64,000 bases of DNA from JAIQFR01 sp041494445 (GCA_041494445.1 JBGQAU010000003.1:29776-93775), one strand, 5' to 3'; shown: positions 26,683 to 36,277, counted from the first letter of the stretch. Program-made: numbers and translations. Notes: a model not told the origin generated them from the letters alone.

Positions 26683-28851
26683 ATGCCGCGCTTCGACACG
26701 ACCGGCGTCGGGCTGGCCGCCTCGGCGGTCCTCGCCGTGCTGGTCCTAGCGGCGTTCTGGCCGGTCCTCGATGCCGGCTTCCTGAATTACGACGACCCCC
26801 TCTACGTCACGCGGAACTTCCACGTCAGGCAGGGGCTCACCCTCGAGGGCGCGCGATGGGCGCTGACCTCGTTCCACGCGGCCAACTGGCATCCGCTCAC
26901 CTGGATCTCCCACATGCTGGATTGGCAGATCCACGGCGGGAACCCCGCGGGGCATCACCTCACGAGCCTCGTTCTCCACCTCGCCAACACGCTGCTGTTG
27001 TTCTTCCTGCTCGCGCGGTTGACCGGCTCCGCCGGTAAGAGCTTCGCTGCCGCCGCGCTGTTCGGAGTGCATCCGCTCCACGTCCAATCGGTCGCATGGA
27101 TCGCCGAGCGCAAGGACGTCCTGAGCACGCTGTTCTGGCTGCTGACGACCTGGGCTTACGTCGGCTGGGTCCGCGCGCCGCGCCTCTCGAGATATGCAAC
27201 CGTCCTCGCGCTGTTCGCCCTGGGGCTCGCCGCGAAGCCGATGCTCGTGACGCTCCCGCTGACGCTCCTGCTGCTCGACCAGTGGCCGCTTGGACGGACC
27301 GATGCGCTCGATCCGGATGCAACGGGATCGCCCTCGCGTGGCCGGCTGGTCTTGGAGAAGATCCCACTCCTCGGAATGGCCGCCGGCTCGGCGATCCTGA
27401 CGGTGATCGCGCAGCGCGCGGGCGATGCGGTCCAGCCGATGACGAGTTACCCGCTGCTTCTGCGCGTTTCCAACGCGGTGGTGTCCTCGATGTCCTACCT
27501 CGTGAAGACCCTCTGGCCGCGAGGGCTTGCCGTGTTCTACCCCCACCCCCGGTACGGCCTGCCGGTCTGGGAAGTGGTGGTGTCGGCGATCCTCCTCGTC
27601 GTGCTCACCACGCTGGCGATTCGCGCACGTCGGAGCCGCCCCTACCTGTTGTTCGGGTGGCTCTGGTACCTCGTGACGCTCCTGCCGGTGATCGGTCTCG
27701 TGCAGGTGGGCGAACAGGCGAGGGCCGACCGGTACACCTACGTGCCACTCATCGGGATCTTCGTGATCTGCGCCTGGGGGATCCCGGACGCCCTGGGCGC
27801 TTTCGGCGCGCGTTTCCCGCGCGGCCCCGGCGCGTGGATCCGAGATCGCGCCGGACGCGGAGGCGTGGCCGCGTTGACGGCGCTCCTGCTCGCGGCCTTC
27901 GTCCTCGACACGCGCGGCGAGGCGAGGCTGTGGCACGATCCGATATCGCTCTTCGAGCACGCGATCGCGGTGACCCGGGACAACGAAATCGCCCATAACA
28001 GCCTCGGCGTCGCCGTTGCCGCGAAGGGCAGGAGGGAAGAAGCGATCCGGCACTTCGTCGAGGCGATCCGGATCGATCCGGGCTTCGCCGAGGCCTACAA
28101 CAACATCGGGATCGTCCTGGCCGAGCAGGGGAAAGCGCGGGAAGCGATCGAGTACTACCGCAAGGCTCTCCAAGTCGCCCCGGGCTACGCGGACGCGCTG
28201 AGCGATCTGGGCGTGGCGCTCTGGGCCACGGGACAGCAGGACGAAGCGATCGACGCGTACCGTCGCGCCCTCGATCGGGCACCGGATCACGCCGACGCCC
28301 ACAACAACCTCGGCGTGGCGCTCGAGAAGAAGGGGCGACTCGCCGAGGCGGTCGAGCACTACGAAGCTTCCCTGCGCTACGGCGGCGACTCCGCGCGCAC
28401 GCACAACAACCTGGGTCGCGCCCTCTGCGACCTGAAACGCTACGGAGAGGCCATCCCGCACTTCGAGCAGTCCCTGCGGATCGATCCCGCCGTTCACGAG
28501 GTCCACAACAACCTGGGGATCGCGCTGATGGGGCTTGGGCGGCTGGACGAGGCGATCGGAGCCTACGAGCGGGCGGCCCGGCTCGCGCCGAACTACGTCG
28601 AGGCCCTCAGCAACCTCGGCACCGCGCTCACGCAGCAGGGACGGATCCGCGACGCACTGGTGCGCTTCGACGACGCGATCCGGATCCAACCCGATTACGG
28701 CAAGGCTCACTACAACCGCGCGGTGGCCCTCTACCTCGCCGCGCGGTACGCCGAGGCGTGGGAATCGATCGACCGGGCGCGGCGGTCCAACCTCGAGCCC
28801 CCGGCGCAGTTCATCCGGATGCTGACGGCAAAGATGCCGCCGCCGGGGTGA
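26683..28851 (+). CDS. TMTC-like membrane protein with TPR repeats
   Basis: A 722-residue protein. The N-terminal half (about 1-420) has about ten transmembrane helices and a first loop with an Asp-Asp pair (FLNYDDPLYVTRN) plus HPLTWISHMLDW, NPAGHHLTSLVLHL and VHPLHVQSVAWIAERKDVLS, features of the TMTC/GT-C O-mannosyltransferase-like family. The C-terminal half (about 440-700) is seven or eight TPR units with PxxAEAYNNIGIVLAEQGK-type repeats. A glycosyl-transfer role in the envelope is inferred. I chose ATG 26683, where membrane helix sequence begins. Confidence 0.87.
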   Translation: MPRFDTTGVGLAASAVLAVLVLAAFWPVLDAGFLNYDDPLYVTRNFHVRQGLTLEGARWALTSFHAANWHPLTWISHMLDWQIHGGNPAGHHLTSLVLHLANTLLLFFLLARLTGSAGKSFAAAALFGVHPLHVQSVAWIAERKDVLSTLFWLLTTWAYVGWVRAPRLSRYATVLALFALGLAAKPMLVTLPLTLLLLDQWPLGRTDALDPDATGSPSRGRLVLEKIPLLGMAAGSAILTVIAQRAGDAVQPMTSYPLLLRVSNAVVSSMSYLVKTLWPRGLAVFYPHPRYGLPVWEVVVSAILLVVLTTLAIRARRSRPYLLFGWLWYLVTLLPVIGLVQVGEQARADRYTYVPLIGIFVICAWGIPDALGAFGARFPRGPGAWIRDRAGRGGVAALTALLLAAFVLDTRGEARLWHDPISLFEHAIAVTRDNEIAHNSLGVAVAAKGRREEAIRHFVEAIRIDPGFAEAYNNIGIVLAEQGKAREAIEYYRKALQVAPGYADALSDLGVALWATGQQDEAIDAYRRALDRAPDHADAHNNLGVALEKKGRLAEAVEHYEASLRYGGDSARTHNNLGRALCDLKRYGEAIPHFEQSLRIDPAVHEVHNNLGIALMGLGRLDEAIGAYERAARLAPNYVEALSNLGTALTQQGRIRDALVRFDDAIRIQPDYGKAHYNRAVALYLAARYAEAWESIDRARRSNLEPPAQFIRMLTAKMPPPG

Positions 28852-28894
28852 GGCCGGCCGAGCGCGCCCCGGCTCGGCGACCGTGCGCTTTTCG

Positions 28895-31800
28895 TTACGG
28901 GCAAGCTCCTGCGGAGTCTTGGACCCTGGGCCCGGACGTCGCGTCGCCGGCCGGCCCTTCGCCCGCCGCGCTGAGGCCGCGAACCAGGAACCAGTAGAAA
29001 TCGCCGTCGGAGGGGGTCTCCGTGATCAGTCCTCCGGTCGAGGTTTCCGGGGTGCTCGCGCGGCCGCACGAATCGGCGACCGCCGTCAGCAGGGCGGGCA
29101 GGTCCGGCGCGCTCCCGCGGTAGAGGTTGTAGCTCGCCGCGTTCGACGCCGCAGCCCACTGCACCGTGTCTCTGTCCGCCCAGACGAGGCCCGTCGCCTC
29201 CCCCGCCGGCGATGGGGTGCACGCCTGGCAGGTCGGGTCCGCCGTGGCCGTGAGCGTGACCGACCAGCTCTGCAGCGTCCCCGTGTCCCCCGGGCCCGTG
29301 TCCTGGACCTCGAGCTTCCAGGTGCCGTTGGCTGCGAGTCCGTTCAACGCCGACAGCGCCGCGTCGGGCCGGTAGCTCCCCGTGAACGGAGCGGCGCCCG
29401 AGGCGATCGGCGTCGAAGCCTGGTCGTCGAACACCGTGTTCGTGAAGTTGTCCCCGGAGCTGCCCCGGTGGTCGGCCAGGATCACGCGTGTCCCGTTCGG
29501 TCCGATGAGGGTGAGGAGGAGGTCGCCGTCGTAGGTGTGCGCAACGTTGAGCGTGGCGTTGACATCCTGGATCGTCCCCGTGTTGCTGATGGGGAGGTTC
29601 GACGTGACGGTCGCGTTGTCGAGGATCGACTTGGGCACGTCGGAGGACGGGTAGGTGTTCGTCGCCTGCGTGGGCGATCCGGTCGGCAGCGAGAACGACG
29701 AGTTCCAGCTCCCCTCGTTCGAGCTGAAGCGGATCGAGAAGTCGATCGCCCCGCCGCACGTGAAGGAAGGGCTCACGACGAAGCCGAAGTGGTTCGGGTT
29801 GCTCGGGGCGGACCCGCCAGCCGCGAGGTCCGGGAACGTCGCCTGGCCGTCCGTGACGGTCACGCCGGCCGTGGCGGTGGAAAGCGTGCCGGAGACGCCT
29901 GTGACGCCCGAAGTGCCGTTGCCGCGGGCGGTCACGACGAGGGTGACGTTCTCTCCCGGCTCGATCACGCCGTTGCCTCCGCCCGAGCCGGTCCCGTTGC
30001 AGGCGTCGGTCCTCGCGGACGAGGCGTACTGGATCGAGGGCCCGCAAGCCTGCGCGGGATAGGTCAGCTGGAGCTCGAAGCCGACGATCGTCCCGACGTC
30101 GCTGCCGGCGCCGTCCACGGCCTTCAGCGTCCAGGTCCCCGCCGCGCTCCTCCCGTTGAAGACCGACAGCGGCTGGTCGGGCCGGAACGAGCCGGTGAAA
30201 GGAGGGCTGCCGCTGGCGATCGCCGTCGTCGCCTGGTCGTCGAACACCGTGTTCGTGAAGTTGTCGCCCGAGCCCCCCCTCCTGCCGGAGAGCGCCACCG
30301 TGGTGCCGTCGGGGCCGATCAGCGAGAGCGTGATGTCGCCGTCGTACGTGTGGGTGACGTTGACCTTCGCGTTGACGTCGACGATCGTGTTCGCGTCCGG
30401 GACGCTCACCGTCACCGAGGCGCCGGTGGAATTGTTGTCGGGGATCGAAACCGGCGGGCCAAGGTAGGAGTAAGCCGGGTTCACGTTCTTTCCCGTCGCG
30501 AAGCTGTAGTACGTGCCGCCATTGTTGTCGGAAACCGAATTGCCCGCCGCATCCACCGACTCGACCCGGAAGTAGTAGGTGAGGCACTCCGCGAGGCCGG
30601 TCAGCGCCACGCCGTGGGACGTGACGAGGGCCGCGACCGAGGTGGTGGAGCTTCCGGGCGGCGCCGTTCCGTAGTGGACGACGCTCGTCGAGGCCTCGTC
30701 GGTCGTCCAGGTGACCGTCGCACCGCTCCCCGTGACGTTCGTGGATTGGACGTTCGTGATCACGGGCGCCGCGCAGTCGGTCATGGCGGTCGCGCTGTAG
30801 AGAACGTTCGCGGCGCCGTTGCAGTCGAGGACGTCCGTGTAGGATCCCGCGATGTCGTCACCCGGAGCGACGCTCAGGAGGCCGTCCCCTTGGACCGGCG
30901 AGGCGCTCGTCGTGGCGATCGTCCCCGTGAAGATCATCGAGTCCGGTCCGGTTTCGGTGAGCACGACCGTTTCCGGCCCCGTCTCGGTGTCGCTCCAGAC
31001 GGTGACGGTGGCGGTCTCCACCACGGCGGGGTTCGTGTTCAGGTCCCGGTCGCCCACCGCGACGCGCACGGTGCTGCCGTCGCAGCTGTACGACCCCCGG
31101 TCGAAGGCGATCTTGAACGGCTCGGCCAGCTCCGCGAGCGTCGCGAGTGACGCCTTGACCACCGAGTAGAAGAAGGCGGGGCTCCCGTTGTTCTTGATGG
31201 TGTCCGAGGAGGTGTGGTAGTAGGGGTAGTTCCCCGAGTGGCCGCAGTACCCCTCGTTGTCGGTGATCCCGCAGACCGCCTTCCAGCCCCGGGTCCAGAA
31301 CGGATAGTGGTCCGAGGCGTTGAGGCTCGGGCAGAGGAACGCGTCCACCGCGAGTCCGGTGCCGTAGGTCGTCGCCGCCTGGGAGAAGCGGAGAGCGAGG
31401 TCCTCCGAGGCGGCGTTGTAGTCGAGGTCGAGGTTCTCGGGATTCGGCGTGCCGTCGCCCGCCCAGCCGATCATGTCCATGTTGAGGACGCCGAGGATGT
31501 TCTCGCCGCGGCTCGCCGCGTCGGCGGCGTAGGCTTCGCTGCCGTACAGCCCCTGCTCCTCGCCGGTGCAGTTGATGAACTTCACCGTGTTGCGGAACGC
31601 GTAGCAGCTCATGATCCGCGCCGACTCGAGGATGTTGACCGACGCCGAGGCGTTGTCGTCCGCGCCGGGTGCTAAGCCGCTCGAGGGAAGGTCGTCGAGG
31701 TGGCCGATCACGATGAACACGTTGTCGGGATTCACCGCGCCCTGGTGCGTGCCGATGACGTTCGGCTTGTACGTGGTGCTCCAGGTCTGGTACTGGGCCG

Positions 31801-32455
31801 CCACCTTGTAACCCGTGTACCTGTTGTAGCAGTACGTCCCGGCATCGGCGCACCCCTGCGAGGCGGAGTATCGCGTCCCGGTCGGGGAATTCGCCGTGAG
31901 ATCGTTCCAGAACTGGTCGATCTGGGTCGTGCTGACCGAGTTCACCATCTGCTGCACGAGAGGATCGCCGGCCAGGTCGGAGACGGCGGAGTCCGGGCGG
32001 AGGAGAGACGGAGTGTCCCTCGGCGGGTCCACCGGGTCGGATGGCACGACGGAGACGAACACCTTCGCTTCCTCGAGGAGTTCCATGGAAACGTTCGGGT
32101 CGACCCTCACCAGCACCCAGTTGTCCTCATGAAAGAGAACGGTGCCCATCGATTCGAGCATCCCGCGCCGCGAATCGGGTCTCAGGCCGATGACCAGGTA
32201 GCGCCGGTCCCCGGCTGCGGGATCGAGCACGGTCGTCTCGTACCCGCGCTTCTCGAGCCCCTCGACGTCTCGCGGGTCGCCCCGGAGGAACAGGCACGAG
32301 TCCATCTCCGCGACGATCGGGAAGCCCGCGAGCCTGAGGAGCTTCAGGTCGTCGGCGGTCTTCCGCCCGACCCGGACCAGGATCGTGGAATCGGCGGCGA
32401 CGGCCGCGCCGCAGGCGAGGATCAGACAGCAGATCGAGACGGCGATTCGCTTCAC
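28895..32455 (-). CDS. Secreted M28 metallopeptidase with fibronectin-like and two P-domains
   Basis: An 1186-residue exported protease: signal peptide (about 1-20), propeptide, then an M28 zinc aminopeptidase domain (about 170-470) with the ligands in IGHLDD, PGADDNASA, CTGEEQGLYGS, LNMDMIGW and NASDHYPFW. After it come a fibronectin-III-like module (about 635-700), a first P/Homo-B domain (about 725-850), a spacer, and a second P-domain (about 985-1095), each with the family VTHTYDGDITLSLIGPDG-type core, then a Gly/Ser-rich tail. P-domains usually stabilise secreted proteases. The two P-domains are nearly identical at DNA level, indicating recent duplication. Confidence 0.9.
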   Translation of the reverse strand: MKRIAVSICCLILACGAAVAADSTILVRVGRKTADDLKLLRLAGFPIVAEMDSCLFLRGDPRDVEGLEKRGYETTVLDPAAGDRRYLVIGLRPDSRRGMLESMGTVLFHEDNWVLVRVDPNVSMELLEEAKVFVSVVPSDPVDPPRDTPSLLRPDSAVSDLAGDPLVQQMVNSVSTTQIDQFWNDLTANSPTGTRYSASQGCADAGTYCYNRYTGYKVAAQYQTWSTTYKPNVIGTHQGAVNPDNVFIVIGHLDDLPSSGLAPGADDNASASVNILESARIMSCYAFRNTVKFINCTGEEQGLYGSEAYAADAASRGENILGVLNMDMIGWAGDGTPNPENLDLDYNAASEDLALRFSQAATTYGTGLAVDAFLCPSLNASDHYPFWTRGWKAVCGITDNEGYCGHSGNYPYYHTSSDTIKNNGSPAFFYSVVKASLATLAELAEPFKIAFDRGSYSCDGSTVRVAVGDRDLNTNPAVVETATVTVWSDTETGPETVVLTETGPDSMIFTGTIATTSASPVQGDGLLSVAPGDDIAGSYTDVLDCNGAANVLYSATAMTDCAAPVITNVQSTNVTGSGATVTWTTDEASTSVVHYGTAPPGSSTTSVAALVTSHGVALTGLAECLTYYFRVESVDAAGNSVSDNNGGTYYSFATGKNVNPAYSYLGPPVSIPDNNSTGASVTVSVPDANTIVDVNAKVNVTHTYDGDITLSLIGPDGTTVALSGRRGGSGDNFTNTVFDDQATTAIASGSPPFTGSFRPDQPLSVFNGRSAAGTWTLKAVDGAGSDVGTIVGFELQLTYPAQACGPSIQYASSARTDACNGTGSGGGNGVIEPGENVTLVVTARGNGTSGVTGVSGTLSTATAGVTVTDGQATFPDLAAGGSAPSNPNHFGFVVSPSFTCGGAIDFSIRFSSNEGSWNSSFSLPTGSPTQATNTYPSSDVPKSILDNATVTSNLPISNTGTIQDVNATLNVAHTYDGDLLLTLIGPNGTRVILADHRGSSGDNFTNTVFDDQASTPIASGAAPFTGSYRPDAALSALNGLAANGTWKLEVQDTGPGDTGTLQSWSVTLTATADPTCQACTPSPAGEATGLVWADRDTVQWAAASNAASYNLYRGSAPDLPALLTAVADSCGRASTPETSTGGLITETPSDGDFYWFLVRGLSAAGEGPAGDATSGPRVQDSAGACP

Positions 32456-32643
32456 GTTGCCCCCCGAATGGAACGAAAGAAACCTCGCGCAAGGCAGGCG
32501 ACCCGTCCCGTACGCCTCTCGGGCCGAACGCTGCTCCGGTTTCCCCGGAGCAAGACGCTCGTCCGCCCGACCGGGCCTTCCGGGACCGCACGCCCACAGG
32601 AAGCGTACGACGAAAAGCGGAAAAAGGAAGGGGAACCGCGCCG

Positions 32644-32865
32644 ATGATGCGGTGGCCGGCCGCGGACCCGCCCGCCTCCTCCACCGTACCGCGGCGCGCG
32701 TTCGTGCTGTTCTTCGCCGCCGCGGTCGGCTACGTCTCGCTCAGCCAGGAGATGATCTGGATGCGCCTCGTGTCGTACATGACCGGCGGCAACCCGTCGG
32801 CGTTCGCGCATGTTCTGGGGTTCTTCCTGGTCGGGGTGGCGTTGGGAGCGTTCTGCGACCGGCAG
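32644..32865 (+). pseudogene. 5' fragment of a spermidine-synthase-like membrane protein gene
   Basis: An ATG at 32644 opens a reading frame whose first ~72 residues are hydrophobic and look like the start of the membrane-fused polyamine-synthase-like family (VGYVSLSQEMIWMRLV, HVLGFFLVGVALGAF). After about 32865 the similarity stops and the frame continues as low-complexity Arg-rich sequence into the next gene. I read it as a truncated gene whose remainder was lost when the downstream PAS-phosphatase gene came to lie here. Confidence 0.6.
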
Positions 32866-32971
32866 CCCTCTCCTGCTGATTTTGGCGGCCGATCGCCGGC
32901 ACAGGTATGCTGGAGCGTTCCGTGGCAGCTCGCTTTGGCTGCCGCAGTGATCGAAGCTCGAGGAGAAGCCG

Positions 32972-34615
32972 ATGCACGAGCCTCTCGAAGAAGCCCAGCC
33001 GACCGGCCCCCGCGCGGACGACGGGACTTCGCATCGCCCATCGCCACCCACGGGCTCGCCCGACGCATCTCGGAACGGTCTAGGCGGCTCGCAGCCGAGG
33101 CTCCTGCAGGACGTCGTCGACAGCATCCCTGATGGCGTCGTGGTGGCGGACAGGAATGGCCGGTTCCTGCACTTCAATCCGGCCGCCGAACGGATTCTGG
33201 GTCTGGGGCCGCTCGGCGTACCCGTCGCCGACTGGAGTCTGGCCTACGGTTGTTTCTGCGAGGACGGCGTCACACCGCTCCCCTCGGATGAGCTCCCGCT
33301 GGCCCGAGCCATGAGGGGCGACACCGTCTTTGACTTCCCGCTCTTCGTCAGGAACCGGTGCGTGCCTGAGGGAGTCTGGCTGAGCATCGATGCCAGCCCG
33401 CTCAAAGACGACACCGGGGCGCTCATCGGCGGCATCGTGGTCTTCCGTGACGTGACGGAGAAACGTCGGGAACACCCGCGCATCGAGCTGCTGTCCTGGG
33501 TCGTGGAGCAGACCGCCGACATGGTCGTCATCACCGATCGCGACGGCCTGATCGAGTACGTGAACGCGGCCGTGGAACGGACGACCGGATTCGCGGCGTC
33601 GGAACTGATAGGCCGGACCCCCCGGGCGTTCCGGTCCGGCGCTCACGACAACGCGTTCTACGACGATCTGTGGGCGACGCTTTCCGCGGGCCAGGTGTAT
33701 CGCGGCACGATCATCAACCGCAAGAAGAACGGCGACACGTTCCATTCCGAGCAGACGATCACGCCGATTCGGGATGCCACGGGGAACGTGGCTTACTTCG
33801 TGTCGGTCGGCAGGGACATGACCGACCGTCGCAGGGCCGAAGCGCAAGAGAGCCGCCACCTTCTGGCACGGGCTGTCCAGCAGCGGCTCCTTCCGGCCGT
33901 TCCGCCCTCCGTCTGCGGGTTCAAGATCGGGGGCGCCGTGTACACCGCCGACAAGACGGGCGGGGACTACATCGATTTCATTCCGCTCCCCGATTTCACC
34001 ACAGGGGTCGTGGTGGGCGACGTGAGCGGGCACGCGTTCGACGCCGCCCTCGTGATGGCCCAAACGCGGGCCTTTCTTAGATCGATAGCGCAGACGACCG
34101 CTGACCCCGGAACCATACTCACGCGGGTGAACCGGGCGCTCGTCGGCGACATCGCGGAGAACCAGTTCGTCACGCTGGTGTTCGCCTGTCTGCACGAGCC
34201 GTCAAGAACGTTGCGATATGCCAGCGCCGGACACCCGGCGGGCCATGTCCTCGACAGATCCGGGGTGTCGAAGTGCGAGCTCCCGAGCACCGGGATCCCG
34301 CTCGGCATGTTCGCCGAGACGACGTACGAGACGGCGCCGACCACGCCGCTGGAAGAAGACGATCTTGTCGTGTTCTTCACGGATGGCGTCACGGAGGCCG
34401 AGAACGGCGATGGCACGCACTTCGGCGCTGCGCGCGCGCTCGACGTGATCCGGAGCGCCTGGCGGGAGCCGGCGGCCAAGATCGTGCACCGCGTGTACCG
34501 CGCGGTCCGCGATTTCGGGGGCCGCAGGCCGCAGGACGACGACATCACGGCGGTGGTCTGCAGGGTCGCACGCGGCGAGCCCCCCAATCCGGGCACAGGG
34601 AAGAGAATGGGTTAA
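32972..34615 (+). CDS. PAS-PAS-PP2C (SpoIIE-type) phosphatase
   Basis: A 547-residue cytoplasmic signalling protein with two PAS domains (about 45-165 and 172-290; PAC-like GGIVVFRDVTEKRRE and YFVSVGRDMTDRRRAE) followed by a SpoIIE/RsbU-type PP2C phosphatase (about 305-535) with metal-binding GDVSGHAFDAAL, FTDGVTEAEN and DDDITAVV. Such enzymes dephosphorylate anti-anti-sigma factors in partner-switch systems. The ATG follows GAGGAGAAGCCG. The last nine codons run into a dispersed-repeat fragment, so the C-terminus may have been remodelled. No partner kinase or STAS gene is adjacent. Confidence 0.88.
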   Translation: MHEPLEEAQPTGPRADDGTSHRPSPPTGSPDASRNGLGGSQPRLLQDVVDSIPDGVVVADRNGRFLHFNPAAERILGLGPLGVPVADWSLAYGCFCEDGVTPLPSDELPLARAMRGDTVFDFPLFVRNRCVPEGVWLSIDASPLKDDTGALIGGIVVFRDVTEKRREHPRIELLSWVVEQTADMVVITDRDGLIEYVNAAVERTTGFAASELIGRTPRAFRSGAHDNAFYDDLWATLSAGQVYRGTIINRKKNGDTFHSEQTITPIRDATGNVAYFVSVGRDMTDRRRAEAQESRHLLARAVQQRLLPAVPPSVCGFKIGGAVYTADKTGGDYIDFIPLPDFTTGVVVGDVSGHAFDAALVMAQTRAFLRSIAQTTADPGTILTRVNRALVGDIAENQFVTLVFACLHEPSRTLRYASAGHPAGHVLDRSGVSKCELPSTGIPLGMFAETTYETAPTTPLEEDDLVVFFTDGVTEAENGDGTHFGAARALDVIRSAWREPAAKIVHRVYRAVRDFGGRRPQDDDITAVVCRVARGEPPNPGTGKRMG

Positions 34616-34660
34616 GGTCGTGCGCTACGCAGGTGGGAGACGGGGTGACGGTGGCCATCA
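34588..34660 (+). repeat. Dispersed repeat, diverged copy A
   Basis: CCGGGCACAGGGAAGAGAATG at its left matches CCCGGGCACCGGGAGGAGAA of full copies with a few changes, and GGTGGGAGACGGGGTGA matches the middle of copy C (41594). It overlaps the end of the PAS-phosphatase gene. Confidence 0.5.
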
Positions 34661-35000
34661 AGATCGGGTCGAGCCGGCTGACGGCCTGCGGGTTCTGAGG
34701 CCCGCGGCCGACCGATCGACGCCTGACACCCTTCGCCGGGGGGCTGACACTGCGCGTCGCTCGGCGGCCCCCACCGGATGGCCGGCGGCCGCGCGGTTGC
34801 CACGCACGCTTCGCCGGCGGGGTGCGCGCCCGGAGCCGCCTATAGGGCCGGATCCCTTGGCCCGGCCGTGAATTCCGCGCCGACGGCTTCCTGACGGTCC
34901 GGCGCGGGCCGGGAGCCAGCCGGGGGGCGATTGCGGTCTCGTTCCCTGGAACACACATTGCTTCATACGGGGAGGTGCGTTAGCGGAACGGGAGGGGGCC
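34661..35000. other. Non-coding gap
   Basis: About 340 bases between the repeat copy and the pseudopilin gene. No convincing gene, tRNA or promoter is seen; only the pilin ribosome site GGGAGGGGGCC at the right end can be named. Confidence 0.4.
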
Positions 35001-35474
35001 ATGACGGTTCGTGAGAACCATCGCAACAATCGGCGCGGCGAGGCCGGCTACTCGATGGTCGAGCTGATGATCGTGCTGGTTTTCATCTCCATCATCGCCG
35101 GCATCGCGCTCAACGCCGCGATGTACGCATTCGACGTGTCGCGCCTCGGACGGACCGTGGCCGAGATCCGCTGCGTCGCCGACGCCATCACCAAGTACCA
35201 GACCGACAACAGCTCCCTTCCCGGCGGCGGCCTGCAGCCGGTCAGCGCCATCGCCGCCACCGTCAGGATGTCCGCCGGCGTCATCCCGACCGTGGACGGC
35301 TGGAACCACCCCATCTACTACGAGCCGCTCACGACCGCCCAGGGCGCCGCGACCTTCCGCCTTTACTCCTACGGAAAGGACGGCGCGGCCGATGGGGTCG
35401 TCACCGGCACCTGGTTGGATTTCTACACCGACATCGTGATCGAGGGCGGCTCCTTCGTTCAGACGAGATGGTGA
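35001..35474 (+). CDS. Type IV pilin-like pseudopilin with Tyr at +1
   Basis: A 157-residue prepilin with a longer leader (about 16 residues, ending GEAG) and helix YSMVELMIVLVFISIIAGIA. The usual Phe at mature position 1 is Tyr; Glu5 is kept. A GKDGAADG segment near the end resembles the Gly-Asp turn of GspG-like proteins, as in the pilin at 14030. It starts at ATG 35001 and is followed 4 bases later by the J-like protein gene, so the two form a small operon bracketed by repeat copies A and H. Confidence 0.83.
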   Translation: MTVRENHRNNRRGEAGYSMVELMIVLVFISIIAGIALNAAMYAFDVSRLGRTVAEIRCVADAITKYQTDNSSLPGGGLQPVSAIAATVRMSAGVIPTVDGWNHPIYYEPLTTAQGAATFRLYSYGKDGAADGVVTGTWLDFYTDIVIEGGSFVQTRW

Positions 35475-35478
35475 CCGC

Positions 35479-35991
35479 ATGAGCGAGCACCTGGCCCGCT
35501 ATCTCCAGATGCTCGACCTGCGGCCGGGGGCCTCTCTCGACGAGGTCAACACCGCCTACTTCACGGTCGTCGAGAAGTTCCCCGAGAACCCGACCGAGGA
35601 GGACGAGGCGCGCACGCAGGAGCTCCGGCGCGCCTACGACATCCTGCGCCGCGCCTATGTCCCGCCCCAGAAGAAGGTCATCGAGGTCCTGTTCGACAAT
35701 CGCCTGATCGTGCCCCTCATGAGTTTCGCGGCGGCGGCCTTCCTGGGCGTCCTGATCTACGCCAACCGGGGGACGATCAAGATCAAGATGACCCGCTACG
35801 AGCCCGGCGCGGTGCTGCGCCTCAAGTCGGCCTCGGCGCCGTTCGGCACCATCGTCGGATACGAGGCGGCGCACCGCTTCCCGGCCGGCGCGCCTGGAGC
35901 GGCGTACGAGATACGCCTGGACGGAAAGCAGGAGACCCTCTGGGTCTCCGAGAGACTCGTGGTAAACGGCATGGACACGACGACGAAGTAG
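35479..35991 (+). CDS. J-domain-like membrane-anchored protein
   Basis: A 170-residue protein. Residues about 5-60 form a helical module like a DnaJ N-terminal domain (YLQMLDLRPGASLDEVNTAY, then RRAYDILRRAY), but the diagnostic HPD is absent (the turn reads KFPENP), so it probably cannot stimulate DnaK ATPase. A single transmembrane helix (about 78-95) follows, then a basic domain of about 70 residues. Coupled to a pseudopilin gene, it may assist pilin or secretion assembly; this is inference from position only. Confidence 0.6.
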   Translation: MSEHLARYLQMLDLRPGASLDEVNTAYFTVVEKFPENPTEEDEARTQELRRAYDILRRAYVPPQKKVIEVLFDNRLIVPLMSFAAAAFLGVLIYANRGTIKIKMTRYEPGAVLRLKSASAPFGTIVGYEAAHRFPAGAPGAAYEIRLDGKQETLWVSERLVVNGMDTTTK

Positions 35992-36087
35992 ACCCGACCT
36001 GGCGGACGGTTCCCTCCCTCCGCGCTTTTGCTCTTCCTCCTCGTCACCCTCCCCCCTCGGGCAAGACTACACGTCCCCCGCACGCGT

Positions 36088-36125
36088 CGGGAGGAGAATG
36101 GGTTTGGGTGGTGGGCCTCGGAGGG
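36088..36125 (+). repeat. Dispersed repeat, short copy H
   Basis: CGGGAGGAGAATGGGTTTGGG and the following GTGGTGGGCCTCGG match the left part of full copies. It lies about 100 bases after the J-like gene. Confidence 0.45.
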
Positions 36126-36170
36126 CACCGAGAAGTCCAGAATTCACCGTAATTCGGATCCAGTTTTCGC

Positions 36171-36199
36171 TTGACAACGAGAACCGTCTCGGTTCTAAG
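36171..36199 (+). promoter_or_regulatory. Promoter with palindrome in its spacer
   Basis: TTGACA (36171-36176), 17-base spacer, TCTAAG (36194-36199). A perfect inverted repeat AGAACCG-TCT-CGGTTCT (36180-36196) fills the spacer and touches the -10. It would drive the secreted protein gene at 36278; a repressor is implied but none is adjacent. Confidence 0.5.
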
Positions 36200-36277
36200 T
36201 CGGGTCTTCACGACGCACTAAACCTTGCGGGGCCACGGCAGGGCGAATGTCCTGGGCGGGCCCGGGGAGGGGGGTTC

